Positions 32,401 through 43,312 are shown, counted from the stretch's first letter. The stretch: DNA of 64,000 bases from Blastocladiella emersonii ATCC 22665 (GCA_025594325.1 JANHCV010000004.1:1984001-2048000), one strand, 5' to 3'. The notes: generated by a model not told the origin, from the sequence alone. Numbers and translations are program-made.

Positions 32401-33325
32401 GAGCGAAACCCGCGAGAGGCTCGCGTACGCGGGCGTGTGCTTGGTGCGCTGCTCCGCCTCTGTTCACTCCTTGCCGCGAGTCGCGTGGTCAAAGTTGTTG
32501 AGCAAGTCCGCAGCCTTCATGACGAGGAACCGCTTGTGCTTTGCTGCAGATTCCGTTGATCTCGCGGCGAAGGTACCGCGCCAAACGTCGGCGGCGGGTA
32601 CTTCTGGAGGTTCTGGACCGTCCTCAAGGACGTTTTCGGGATCGACGCCGATCTGCGACTCGGCAGCAGCGTCTGCCGTGGTTGACGCGCCGATGAGCGG
32701 CGACTGCCCGCCTTGCGGAGCGACAGGAGCGGTTCCAGCAGCGGCCTGCGCTGCAGATGCGGCGCTCGGCATCCCGTTCGACTTCATTGCGCAGGTGCAG
32801 CCGCAGCAGCAGCAGCAGATCACCACGCCGGCGCCGCCGCCTTTGGCGCCCACGGCGCCCGCCATGCCCCCGCCGGCCTCGTACTTAAGCCTGCCCTCCA
32901 CCCCCTCTTCCTCGTCGACGGCGCCGAACACGCTGAAAAAATTCCTGGCGCAGCACCGCAGCGCCGCATCTGCAGCGCCGGCCGCTGCTGGAACCGCTCC
33001 TGTCGCTCCGCAAGGCGGGCAGTCGCCGCTCATCGGCGCGTCAACCACGGCAGACGCTGCTGCCGAGTCGCAGATCGGCGTCGATCCCGAAAACGTCCTT
33101 GAGGACGGTCCAGAACCTCCAGAAGTACCCGCCGCCGACGTTTGGCGCGGTACCTTCGCCGCGAGATCAACGGAATCTGCAGCAAAGCACAAGCGGTTCC
33201 TCGTCATGAAGGCTGCGGACTTGCTCAACAACTTTGACCACGCGACTCGCGGCAAGGAGTGAACAGAGGCGGAGCAGCGCACCAAGCACACGCCCGCGTA
33301 CGCGAGCCTCTCGCGGGTTTCGCTC
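32401..33325. repeat. 366-bp inverted repeat with 193-bp spacer
   Basis: 32401-32766 is the inverted copy of 32960-33325, with at least one mismatch (near 32743). The spacer 32767-32959 encodes a short poly-Gln and Pro/Ala-rich stretch in the helicase frame. The left arm duplicates the region just upstream of the helicase core, in reverse. A transcript would fold into a long hairpin. Confidence 0.88.
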
Positions 33326-35348
33326 AAGTTGAACCTGAACAAGGAGCAGCACCGCGCGTTCGTTCTCTTCCTCATGCCGCTCATCGCCACGTTCATCGGC
33401 GGCGACAGCGGTATCGCCGAGGCCGCCGCGTCATCGGATCCAGGCGCGCTCGCGTCGGGCCGCGGCCGGCCAAACGCACCAGCTCTCGCCTCGCTTCCGC
33501 CCATGAGCAAGAATCGCTCGCCGATCATTCTCATCGGCTCGGGCGGCACGGGCAAGTCGCGCGTCATTGACGCGATCCGGTACTTTTTCGCGTCCTGGAA
33601 CCGCGAAAAGTGCATGATGGTCATGGCCATGACGGGCATCGCGGCCGCCAACATTGGCGGTACCACCATCCACGCCGCGTTCCAGCCCTCGCTCAAGGGG
33701 GAGAGTCTCAGCCCCGACATCAAGCGCATCCGCACCGACTCTGCTGTCGCCAGCGCGTGGCAAGGACGTCACGCCGTGATCATCGACGAGTTCTCCTTCG
33801 CGACCTGCGTCGGTGCGACGAGCCGTTTGGCGGCTGCATCGTCATGCTCGCCGGCGACCATTTGCAGCTTCCACCAGTGAACGGCACGGCGCTGTTCCAG
33901 CTACCCGAGGTGCTCGACGATGCGCCAGACTCGTTCTTCGAGCGGCTGCTCGCGCACGACACCACGGGCGCAAAAAAAAAAGGCACTCGGGCCAGCTCGC
34001 GTACTGGCGCGCGCGACGTGTCGTTCGACTCGTGCGCAGCAACCGGTTCGTCAACGACCCATCATGGGGCAGGTGTCTCGACGCGTTCCGCCTCGACAAG
34101 GCCCCCGACGAGCTGCGCCGCCTGCTCGACTCGCGCACGACCGCTCGCCTGCGCCAGCTGAGCGACGACCAGGGCAACAACGAGCTCGAGAAGATCCTCC
34201 AGACGCGCGGGCTCACAGTCATTGCGCCCGACAACTACACGCGTCACACCTTCAACCTGCTGTACACGCGGCTCGCCGCTGCGGACCCAGAACGCGTCGT
34301 GTTTCAGATCAAGGCCAGCATCACGCGCAAGAAGGAGCGAAACGGCGCAACCGTCCGCCTCCCGATTGGCGAAAGGGACCCGTTCCGTCTCGCCGAGGAG
34401 CCCGACTCGATCGCTCGTTTGCCAACCATCCTCGAGGTCTTTGTCGGCATGGAAGTGCGCGTCAAAGTCAACCAGTGCGTCGAGAAGGGGTGCGCGAATG
34501 GCGCTATCGGCGTCGTGCACCACATCGACTGATTTCCGGGCACGACGTTTACCGAGATCGGCTCGCGCATGTACCGCCCATCGCGGGAGCCACATACTGT
34601 GTGGATCGACCTGCCCGACGCGCCGCCTGGCCCTCGGTTTCCTGGCATGCCGGCCGATTGGCCAGACACGGTCATCCCGCTCGCCATGCACTCGGACGAC
34701 TTTCTCTACAAGGAGGGCGGTATGACGTCGCGCGAGCGAACCGAACTCAAGAAACCCGAGTCCAGCTCACTGTGCGCCAAGATGGTCAAGAACTTTGATA
34801 CTCACGAGCAGTACAAGGACCACAAAAAGGTCAAGATCAAGCAGTTCCCAATTGTGCCCGCCTTTGCAATGACGGTGCATGGGGTCCAAGGCGTGACCAA
34901 GAACGCCATCATCTTGACGGATCCGTGCCCAGCTGGCTCGTCTGGATCGATCAACGGGCCGTCGCTGTATGTTGCGCTCTCGCGGCTCCGCGAGAGCGCG
35001 TTTCTGTGGGTTCTCCAACCGATCCCGGACAGCGTGTACGACGCCATGGTCCCTGATCCGCGGGCCGTGGCCGAAGACTTGCGGCTCCAGGCGCTAGACG
35101 TGTTGACTGAGGGCGCGTTCGCTCACGGACAAACCGTTGCGCAAAACCACCCCCGAGTCGCGGAGCTCTTTTGCCACGCGATGCAAGAGCACCGCCAGAT
35201 CAAGAGCGACAAGGAGGCGAAGCAGAAGGCGCGCGACCAAGAGTACTCAAGGCGGTATCGCGAGCGTAAGCGCGAGCGTAAGCGCGAGCAGAAGCGCGCT
35301 CCAGACTTGCATGAGCAGCGGCGGAGCAAGAGGCTTCGCGAGAGTTAG
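32785..35348 (+). pseudogene. Decayed PIF1-like DNA helicase
   Basis: 5'-3' superfamily 1B helicase remains. Visible motifs: Walker A (ILIGSGGTGKSRVIDAI, near 33526), MAMTGIAAANIGGTTIHAAF (Ia), VIIDEFSF (II), LAGDHLQLPPV (III) and the C-terminal AMTVHGVQGVTKNAI and SLYVALSRLRES (V-VI), ending in a basic RKRERKREQKR tail at 35348. The gene is broken four ways: an in-frame TGA at 33260-33262; a frame change with missing residues between motifs II and III (33808-33835); a frame change at a run of ten A near 33970; and an in-frame TGA at 34530-34532. Both stops could come from Trp codons. It cannot be translated as one protein. Confidence 0.85.
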
Positions 35349-35556
35349 TGTAAGATTGCATTTGTATAGTGTTATAAAGTATACTTAGCTGCTTTCAATT
35401 ATTTTGGTGTGTGATGGGAACAGAGATGCGACTCCATAATGACGCGCGACTGTCAGCGGTACAAAACCTCCCGCGTATGCCGTGCTCCAACGTGGCGGAG
35501 GGCTTTAGCCCTCGATTGAAGACCAGACGCGAAGCGTCTAGGTGGTTCAAGTAAAA

Positions 35557-35598
35557 TTGAGCACCATGCGCCGCGTGATGGGTGCCATGTCGCCGCGC
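35557..35598 (+). repeat. 42-bp direct repeat, right flank
   Basis: Second copy of 32352-32393. It continues as ACCAGGCC, eight more bases of the phosphofructokinase duplicate, before similarity ends at about 35606. Confidence 0.9.
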
Positions 35599-35606
35599 AC
35601 CAGGCC

Positions 35607-36008
35607 GGGCGCTGAACTTGGGCGTGCTGAAGGTAGCAGGAACGTCATGGTGGATCCGTTTTGTCCACTCTCACATCATAGCAGGTTATGAGCCCTGGCG
35701 GAGTTCGATCCTCTGCGCTAAACAATTTATAGTTCGGGGGAGCGGGACTACAGCATGACTCTGGCACTCACCATCGTGAAAAAGGCTTACGACACTAAAT
35801 GGAGATAAATGCGGAAGGAAAATGCCCGCCCCAAGAGACCAGAAGCCTGATGGACCAGCGAGCTGTGATGCTCGAGTGCGGGGGAGTGCTGTAGGTAGCA
35901 GGAACGTCATGGCGGATCCGTTTTGTCCACTCTCACATCATAGCAGGGCGCGTCGCGCGACGCGCGACGCGCCACACGGGTGACCCGGCCCGTGACTTTC
36001 ACGATTCT
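35607..36008. repeat. 55-bp direct repeats around a 207-bp unique segment
   Basis: 35631-35685 and 35893-35947 are direct copies (AGGTAGCAGGAACGTCATGG...CATAGCAGG) with one difference, a period of 262 bp. The segment between is less GC-rich and contains GTTCGATCC, which resembles a tRNA B box, but I cannot fold a tRNA around it. After the second copy comes a dense run of GCGCGTCGCGCGACGCG type. There is no coding potential. Confidence 0.75.
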
Positions 36009-36113
36009 GTCTCACGTCTCACGTCTCACGTCTCACGTCTCACGTCTCACGTCTCACGTCTCACGTCTCACGTCTCACGTCTCACGTCTCACGTCTCACG
36101 TCTCACGTCTCAC
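36009..36113 (+). repeat. Perfect heptanucleotide array (GTCTCAC)15
   Basis: Fifteen uninterrupted copies of GTCTCAC, exactly 105 bp. A 7-bp period is not a multiple of three, and the frame through it is not otherwise gene-like. The unit is unlike common telomere repeats. The array starts about 400 bp upstream of the metacaspase ATG. Confidence 0.95.
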
Positions 36114-36512
36114 GCCCCATCAGGTGTCCCTCGGTTGTCGACGCCTAAGTTGGCCTCGCCATCCACATCTCCAAGGTCTGCGGTCGGGGTTGTTGCTGGC
36201 GCGCATCACGCGCCGCCTCATCAACACAGACGCCGGCGTGACGCACCTGGTTTTGGCGCCTCCGCCCATGCGCCTTGCTTCCAAGCGAGCTCCTCAACAG
36301 GCACGGCGGCACAGAGCGGGCATTGCGGTTCCTGGCTCGAGCGCACGTTGTCGTAATGGCGTCCCTGATTGGGGGTTCGCCACTCAGTTTCGAGTGCGCG
36401 CCCGTCCACGCGTCGCCGACGCCACTTCGTCCGCGCCGCCTACAAAGTGCGCCGACGCCCCCGCTGCTCTGGCACACTGGCACAACTCGCACATTGCAAC
36501 GCATCACCAACC
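36114..36512. other. Upstream region of the metacaspase gene
   Basis: About 400 bp between the heptamer array and the metacaspase start. Open frames cross it, but codon pattern and content give no recognisable protein. It probably holds the promoter and 5' leader. Confidence 0.35.
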
Positions 36513-37736
36513 ATGACCAAAGTCAAGAACTTCATGAAGCAGAAGGCGTCCAAGGCTAAGGCCAAGCTGATGCGCGGCGGCGAGGAGGCGCGCGACTACG
36601 AGCCCGAGCCCATCATGTCCGACTGCTCGGGCCGCAAGAAGGCGCTGTTCGTCGGCATCAACTACGAGGGCTCGTCGGCCCCCCTCAGTGGGTGTCGCAA
36701 CGACGTATTGAACATTTCCTCGTTCCTGTTCGAAAACTACGGTTTCTCGGAGCGCAACTCCAAGATCCTGCTCGACGGCGAGGAGTCGCCCGAGAACCTG
36801 CAGCCGACCAAGGCCAACATCATCAAGGGCCTCAAGTGGCTCGTCAAGGGCGCGCGCCCCAACGACTCGCTCTTCTTCCACTACTCGGGCCACGGCGGCA
36901 GCGTCGCGGACGAGTCGGGCGACGAGGTTGACGGCATGGACGAGGTACGTCCACCCCCTTGCGCTGCTCCGTTGCTTCGGGCAGCTTCCAACCTTCGCAT
37001 TGCTCGGATAGTGCCTCTGCCCTGTTGACTACGAGGAGAATGGCGTGATCCTCGACGACGACGTGCACGACCTGCTCATCAAGCCGCTCCCCGCTGGTGT
37101 CCGCCTTACGTACGCGTTTCCCTCGGTCGAACTCGACTCGTTGCGGCGTGAAGCGGTCATGCTAACCTCACTGGACACCCCGCCTCCCACCTCCCGCCCT
37201 CCTCAACCCATCGAAACACTAGCTGCATTTTCGATGCTTGTCACTCGGCCACCCTCGTCGACGTTCCTTATATCTACAACGTTACCGGCGGCCGCGAGGT
37301 GACCATGTCGACCGACAACGTCAAGGACGGCATCGCGTTCCTCAAGAAGTCGCAGGCCGAGCTCGCCGCCGGCCGCACCAACCAGGCCATCGACGCGGTG
37401 CGCCAGGGGCTCAAGATGCTCATCAAGCCGCCGCCCCCGCCCTCGGACGCGCAGGAGGCGTTGGCGCTGTCCGAGCGCGAGAAGGTGGCCCGCGCCGACG
37501 TGATTGTCTTCTCGGGCTGCCGCGACGACCAGACGTCGGCTGACGCCTACATCGACGAGGTCGGCAACACGGGCGCGCTCTCGCACGCTTTCGTCAAGAC
37601 GCTCACCGAGTACCCCGAGTCGACCTACACCGAGCTTCTCTCGCGCATGCGCGAGACGCTCGAGGAGGACTACACCCAGGTCCCGCAGATGTCGTCAGGC
37701 CGCTTCCTCGACATGAACACGCCCTTCACCGTGTAA
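36513..37736 (+). CDS. MCA1: Metacaspase (peptidase family C14B, type I)
   Basis: Calcium-dependent cysteine protease cleaving after Arg/Lys, linked to protein quality control and cell death in fungi. Exons 36513-36944, 37012-37109 and 37223-37736 give 347 residues. The catalytic His127 lies in FFHYSGHGG and Cys183 in IFDACHSAT, the latter made by splicing at intron 2. The segment DEVDGMDECLCPVDYEENG with ILDDDVHDLL is typical of type I enzymes. The p10-like end has DVIVFSGCRDDQTSADAYI. The N-terminus is short and basic (MTKVKNFMKQKASKAKAK) instead of the Pro/Gln-rich prodomain common in type I fungal enzymes. Its 3' end faces the EFHC1-like gene 124 bp away. Confidence 0.93.
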
Positions 37737-37860
37737 GTCGATGCTCGGGGCCCAGTTTTGCTCGCTGTGATTGCGAACGATGTGCACATAAACATACAAG
37801 TCATTCCGATTCTTTGAACAACATCAAACGGTCTCTTTCCCTCTCTCTCTCTCACTCGAG

Positions 37861-39903
37861 TTAGCTGATCACCTCGCGGATGCGCTTCTGGCTGCGGTAC
37901 AGCGTGATGATCTCGTGGAGGACGAGGTTTGCGTCGGCGAGCGCGGTCTTGAGCGACTCGAGCGGGACGACCTCGCCCGCGTTGGGCCCGAGGCACGCCT
38001 TCAGCACGGCGAGGCGGTTCTGGGAGCGCAGCTTGTTGACGACGGCGTCGGCGCTGGCCACGGGGTACTGGGCCGGGTTGGCCTCCATGAAGTTGTACAC
38101 GTACTCGTCGGCGTCGAGCAGGCGGAACGTGTGGGCGTTGATCTGGACCGTGCCGCCGACGTAGAAGTCGCGCGCCGAGTAGTGCTTGGGGCTCTGCTTG
38201 GTCGCGCCGGGTACCAGCACCTTGCACTTCTCGAGGAACTTGCCGCCCAGCGTCCCGTTGTTGCGCTGCGGCGGCTCGTAGATGCTCACCATCTCGTCGG
38301 GCAGGTACACGCTGATCACGAACTTGCGCGTCCGGTCCTCGCGGTGCCGGCTCTCCATGACCGCCACGAACCGCAGCACACGGTTCTCCTGCAGACGGTT
38401 GAACTCCTTCTTGGGCGGCTGCAGCACGAGGTGCAGGCACGACTGGAGCGAGTCCTCCTCGGAGCCGAAGCCGTTGTACGGCGGGTACGACTGGACACGA
38501 CGGGGAGTCAGGATGTGAGAGTCGTGATCGCGACACGAGGACAGCAGAGAATCACGTACCCGCTTCATCTCGGGCGGCGGCGGGGTGCGAATGTCGAGCG
38601 GCTGCATCTCGACGCTCAGGTTGTCCTTGTAGAAGCGGCGCGTGAACTCGTCGCAGTCGCGGCTACAGATCATGGCAGGTGAGCGGATGGCCATGGTCGG
38701 CGGTCGGTGGCCACGGTCAGTCACGCGTACATGATGAACTGGCGGTTGAGCACGTTGATGGCGATCCCGGTGCGCAGGTCGCGCCATCCGTAGTAGCTGC
38801 CCTCGGACAGGTCGTTGAGGTCGTGGAACTCCTTGGGCAGCGGCTGTCGCTTGAGCAGGAGCGGGCACGGGTCGCGGCCGTCGTTGGGCTGGTGCACCTC
38901 GCGCACCTCGACGCAGTCGTCGACCAGGTAGTAGTGCATGACGAACTCGCGCAGCTCGCGCTCGTCCTCCCACACGCAGTAGAAGCGCAGCACGTGGCGG
39001 TCGTGGTGCAGGAACTTCCACAGCTTGTCGACGCGCGCCGTCGTCGGCCGCGACGCCGCGGGACGCACGCGCGACGACAGGTACTGGTCGACGGGCATCT
39101 CCTCGGGCGCGCGCAGAGTCATGTGGAGCTTCTCCTGCATGTAGTTCTACACGCCGCACACATGTCAGTCTCGCGGCGCGCACACAAGCACGAAATCCAC
39201 GTACTTTGGTGAACTCGTCGCAGTCCGTGATGTGGAACGTCTTCCCGTAGAAGGTGAGGTTGGTGCCGATGTTAAAGTCGTGGACCGAGTAAAAGTCGGT
39301 GCTGGTCTTGGGCAGGCGCTGGCGCTTGATGAGCACACCCTGCAGGATGCCCGAGTTGGGCTGCGGCGGCTCGGTGACGGCGATCGAGTCGTCCTCGAGG
39401 TAGTAGAGGATCATGACCTGGCGCAGCAGGTACTGCTCGGTCGAGTCGTGCATGGTCTGCTTGAAGTAGGCGCGGAACCGCAGCACCACCTTGTCGTAGA
39501 TGACGAACGACGGGATGAAGGCAGGCTCCTTGGTCGGGCGCCCGAGGTTCAACTTGCCGCCGTACGTCAGGTCGACGTTGCGCTGCGTCGCGTCGTCGAT
39601 GAGCGCGTTCAGCTCCTCCTCGGTCTCGGGGAACCCGCCGTGCCGGCCCAGCATCTCGCGCGGCACCGTGTACCCGTTGCGGTAGTTGAGCAGGTGCGAC
39701 TTGCGGTAGTCGTGTTTCTACACGTTTACACGTTCGGCATCGCGCGGGTCAGCGATGGCCGTGCACGCGATGCAGAATGGCCCGTGCATCCGTACGTAGA
39801 CGTCGTTGAACGTGTTGCCAGGCAGGAACGGCACATCGGCGACCGAGCCGGGCGGCAACGGGCCCTCGGGCGCGCGGTACGGAAACACGGCCTGCTCGGG
39901 CAT
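37861..39903 (-). CDS. EFHC1/Rib72-like axonemal protein with three DM10 domains
   Basis: Microtubule-inner protein of flagellar doublets. Exons 39903-39796, 39717-39205, 39146-38731, 38662-38560 and 38490-37861 give 589 residues. Exon 1 has the N-terminal signature DVPFLPGNTFNDV. Three DM10 units follow, each with the FYxxY/D-E-x-V-E/Y-EPPQxNSG and YGxxFHITDCDEFT pattern: FRAYFKQ...VTEPPQPNSG...FHITDCDEFTK; FYCVWED...VREVHQPNDG...IRDCDEFTRRFYK; FVAVMES...IYEPPQRNNG...FRLLDADEYVYNFM. The second DCDEFT is created by splicing. The EF-hand tail of animal EFHC1 is not evident; the C-terminus is helical. Its presence indicates motile flagella. Confidence 0.93.
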
Positions 39904-40443
39904 GGTGGCGATGGTGGTGGGTAACTCGGTGGTTTCGTCTAGCTTGATCCGTAGCGGTTGCAGCGAGTGGAGGGTGGTGTCCGTCTAGTCTATACAGGCT
40001 CTATAATGGAGCGAGCGTGGGCCTGATCCGAGACAAAATGATGAGTCGCACCACGCGGCCCGACTGCACGTCACGAAAACGCGTCTCCAATCCGTCATGT
40101 GACCGACGCGTCGCTCGAAAGTGTCTCGCAGCGCGCACGCGGCATGATGTCACGCCCACTTCGCTTCAGGACCAGCAATTTGGAGCTTGTATCGACGCAA
40201 TACTGTGCGTAATACACTAGACTCATAGTCCACGAGACAGAAACTGTTGAGAGATGAAGCCGGGCTCACGTGAGGGCGCGGAGATGGAGTTCGCGGCCAA
40301 AAGTCGGCCCGGCCGTCTCGCGGCGAGTTGCCAGCGCGCGACGAACCCCGCCGACCCGCCCCGCCCCTTTCCCTTGCCCCTCCTCTCTCTCTTCCCAGGA
40401 GATCAGAGCCCTGCATACTGCAACGTATCGACTTCTTGAAACC
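39904..40443. other. Divergent promoter region, EFHC1-like / mitochondrial carrier
   Basis: A 540-bp gap between divergent genes. It contains AAACGCGTCTC near 40078-40088 (reverse of the GAGACGCG motif) and a pyrimidine-rich CCCCTTTCCCTTGCCCCTCCTCTC tract just before the carrier start. No coding potential is seen. Confidence 0.4.
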
Positions 40444-41561
40444 ATGACCACGTCCAAGTCGCAGGAGGCCGCCGCCGGGTCGTCGAACCAGGCCGTCAAG
40501 GAGATTCTCGCCGGCAGCTTCGGCGGTGTCTGCCAAGTTCTCTCGGGCCAGGTTCGTTCATGACCATGCTGCGAGTGAGTCCGAGATGTTGAGTGCTGAT
40601 CTCGTCCCTCGTTACCCGTGTCGTGTAGCCGTTCGACACGATCAAAGTGGTACGCCGTCGCCGTTGAGCTGCGAGCCGCCCCGCAGTCCCCCTGACCGGT
40701 ACCGTTCCCGTAGCGCCTGCAAACCCAGCCCACGCCGCCCATCTACTCTGGCGTGGTGGACTGCGTCAAGAAGACGGTGCAGGCTGACGGTGCGCTGGGC
40801 CTGTACAAGGGCACCGTGACCCCGCTGCTGGGCATCGGCGCGTGCGTGTCGATCCAGTTTGCCGTGCTCGAGAACATGAAGCGGCGGTTCGCCGCGTCCA
40901 ACGGCGGGTCGACGGACCTCTCGCTCGCGCAGCTGTACATGGCGGGCGCCGTGTCGGGCGTCGCCAACAGTGCCGTGTCGGGCCCGGTCGAGCACATCCG
41001 CACGCGGCTGCAGGTGCAGACGGGCTCCAACGTGCAGTTCAAGGGCCCGCTCGACTGCGTGCGCCAAATCTACCGCGGCCACGGGCTCGCCGGCGTGTTC
41101 AAGGGCCAGGGCGTCACAGTCGCGCGCGAGTTCCAGGGGTACGGCGCCTACTTCCTGACGTACGAGTGGCTCGTGCAGCGCGCGTGCCGCGCCGAGGGCA
41201 AGTCGCGCCAGGAGCTGCCCAAGTGGAAGATCGTCTCGTACGGTGCCGTCGCCGGGTACTCGCTGTGGGTCTCCGTGTTCCCCGTCGACGTGATCAAGTC
41301 CAAGCTCCAGACCGACGCCCTCGACAAGGCCAACCGCAAGTACTCGTCGGCGCTCGACTGCTTCCAGAAGACGCTCCGCGCCGAGGGCGTACGCGGCCTG
41401 TACCGCGGCTTCGTGCCCTGCATGCTCCGTGCCGCGCCCGTGAACGGCATCACCTTCCTCGGGTACGCGTCGAATCGGCTGGCGGATGAAGGAGCGCGTG
41501 CTAACTCGGGTTCGCGTCGTGTAGGTTCGAGGCCGCCATGAACGTCCTGGGCCGCGACTAG
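40444..41561 (+). CDS. Mitochondrial carrier family protein, YMC1-like
   Basis: Inner-membrane solute carrier. Exons 40444-40551, 40629-40649 (21 bp), 40714-41462 and 41525-41561 give 304 residues. The 21-bp micro-exon encodes PFDTIKV, the first carrier signature, joined to RLQTQP. The other two signatures are GPVEHIRTRLQVQ and FPVDVIKSKLQTD. The segment LYKGTVTPLLGIGACVSIQF is characteristic of the YMC1/YMC2 and SLC25A29/45/47/48 branch, which carries amino acids or carnitine-type substrates. Six amphipathic helices are expected. The exact substrate cannot be read from the sequence. Confidence 0.9.
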
Positions 41562-42066
41562 ATGTCGACCTCGCGACGGTTACAACTTCTACTACCCTAC
41601 CCTACGTTGCTCACGCAAATACATAGATCAGCTTCGCATCCACTCGCGAGTCCCCGACGCGCATGTGCTTCAGCAGCTTGGCGTGACGAGCCCGCGGCGC
41701 TCATGGGCTATGGCGCGAGTACTGTGTGGCGCGGTGCTGCTGTCGTCGCACTCGCTGCCGTCGCAATCGCTGCCGTCGCAATCACTGCCGTCGCACTTGC
41801 CGCCGTCGCCCGCCATGGTCGCCATGGCGAGGGGGTGGCGACTCGAGCGGCTTGGCCGAGTAAAACGCGACTGTGAGTCTCAGTTTCCCACCTGCTCCCT
41901 CGCGCGCTTCCTTCATCTCCGCGGTGGGCAACGCCGCCAGCACACGCAAACCAATCTCATACGTTCGGACCTCCCGCAGCACCCAGCAACTTCTCCATGT
42001 ACGCCACGACGCCCATCGCCACGCGTCGGACCCACCGCTTCACGCTTCTCCTCGCCGTGTAGCAAG
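41562..42066. other. Intergenic region with a 15-bp minisatellite
   Basis: A 505-bp gap. At about 41745-41810 a 15-bp unit (TCGCTGCCGTCGCAA) is repeated about four times with drift. It is otherwise featureless, with a pyrimidine-rich leader before the next gene. Confidence 0.5.
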
Positions 42067-42722
42067 ATGGACCCGTTTCCCACCGCGGATCAGGGCGGCC
42101 TCCAACCGCTCACCGCGTCGGCTCGGATCCGCGGCCTGGACGCGCGCATGTCGCGCTGCGTGTCGCGGCTCATGGCTCCGACATACGCGGCCCACTCAGT
42201 GGACGAAGCAGTGCCGGTGGTCGCTCATCCGGAGCCGGTACCCGAGTTCGCGGTCACGGCCGAGTACGCGGCACCGCCGACCTGGCCGATCGTCGAGCTC
42301 GCGTCGTGCCCGCACCCGCGCGTCACCGTCGAGGTACTGGTCTATCCTCGCCTCCTCTCGCACGCCGCTCACTAACCCTCCTCTCACACCGCATCTAGGC
42401 CGTCGTCAGCAAGTTCGGCACAATCATCACGTCGAACCTGCGCGTCCACGGCACCGTCCACGCCGTGGTCCAGTTGCTCCCGCCAGGCACACACCCGGCC
42501 GACAAGTCGGTCCCGCGCACGGCCGTGTCGATCGAGGAGCGCGAGCTCGGCAAGTTCGGGTTCTGTGGCCCCAAGTTCCTCGCGACGCGCAGCGCCGACA
42601 TGGTCCGGTCGCTGTCCACGGCGCTCGTGCGGCTCTCGCGGCGGCCGCTGATCCTCGAGCGTATCGAGGGCGAAACGACGCCTGGGCCTAAGTCGCCCGC
42701 GTGGAGGGTGGTGATGGAGTGA
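42067..42722 (+). CDS. Uncharacterised 196-residue protein
   Basis: Two exons, 42067-42333 and 42399-42722, joined by a 65-nt GTACT...TAG intron that keeps the frame. The first half is variable; the second is compact and mixed alpha/beta (FGTIITSNLRVHGTVHAVVQ, then ELGKFGFCGPKFLATRS). There is no signal peptide, membrane helix or recognised motif. The consistent splice structure and codon use make it a probable real gene of unknown role. Confidence 0.55.
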
Positions 42723-43262
42723 GTGAGTGAAATCGTGACTCGTTTTTGGACACTGATGCGGTGGAGTGCATGGAAGGTGCGAGAACGCGTCAGAGAATGA
42801 ACGACGCGTACGTGTTGGTCCTCGAGTGGCTCAGCCTCCGTGTCGAAGTGCGCCGACGCGTTCACGCGCTTGCACAGCTTCCAGACCCTCCGAATCTGGG
42901 GCGCGGACCGTGGATTCTGAGCTGCGCTCAACCGCACCCACGTCACTGCCGAGCAAACGGGCGGGGAGGCGCTCCGCGCGGCCACGCGGCGCTGAGCAAG
43001 GAATCTGCTCAGTTTCGGCGGCCTTCTTCGAGGCGCGGAGTCTTCTTCGACTCAACGCGACTGGCCTCACTTTCCGCAACGAGCACGGCTGATGACATGT
43101 ATAAGAGCTCGCCGCGCCCTCCCGCTCGCTGCCCCGAGACTCGACATCTGTGTCCGACGTTGAGGCTCAATCTGCGCCACCATCACACACACCATGTAAG
43201 CCTCACTGCTGCAGCAACCTGGGCAGCGCACTTCAAGACTTACCACTTGCGCCGCAGCACCA
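42723..43262. other. Gap with a promoter-like region
   Basis: A 540-bp stretch. It contains GTGCGAGAACGCGTC (42777-42791) and a good TATA-box match, TATAAGAG near 43100, about 165 bp upstream of the ATG at 43263. No gene is seen inside. Confidence 0.4.
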
Positions 43263-43312
43263 TGAGTTTCGGCGACCTCCTGCTTGCTCCGAGCGGGGAG
43301 GAGAAGACCAGG
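43263..43312 (+). pseudogene. Orphan first exon (MSFGDLLLAPSGEEKT)
   Basis: A short frame beginning CACCATG at 43263 encodes MSFGDLLLAPSGEEKT and ends at a strong donor AG|GTAAGT (43313). It is preceded by a TATA-like box. No matching second exon follows, because opposite-strand F-box sequence begins within 100 bp. It looks like the 5' end of a gene cut by a rearrangement; alternatively the next exon is simply not recognisable. Confidence 0.3.

Larger units (their letters stand above)
32394..35556. mobile_element. Helicase-bearing insertion, about 3.16 kb, flanked by 42-bp direct repeats
   Basis: The phosphofructokinase copy is interrupted here. The 42 bases before the insertion (32352-32393) recur unchanged after it (35557-35598), both carrying the same two changes relative to the parent gene. 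The interior has a 366-bp inverted repeat at its left end and a decayed PIF1-type helicase gene. A helicase without a visible transposase could come from a Helitron or another helicase-carrying element, but I see no Rep/HUH motif and no clear Helitron ends. The 42-bp flanks are unusually long for a target duplication and could instead mark a recombination junction. Confidence 0.6.

Noticed and set aside
33260-34532. RIP-type mutation or TGA recoding as the cause of stops in the helicase
   Set aside because: The Trp-to-TGA change would be in CpC, not CpA, context on the other strand, and TGA ends several genes here.
35686-35730. tRNA gene suggested by GTTCGATCC
   Set aside because: No matching acceptor stem, D arm or anticodon arm could be found on either side.
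36009-36113. CRISPR array or coding repeat
   Set aside because: Head-to-tail 7-mers without spacers, in a eukaryote; a simple satellite explains it.
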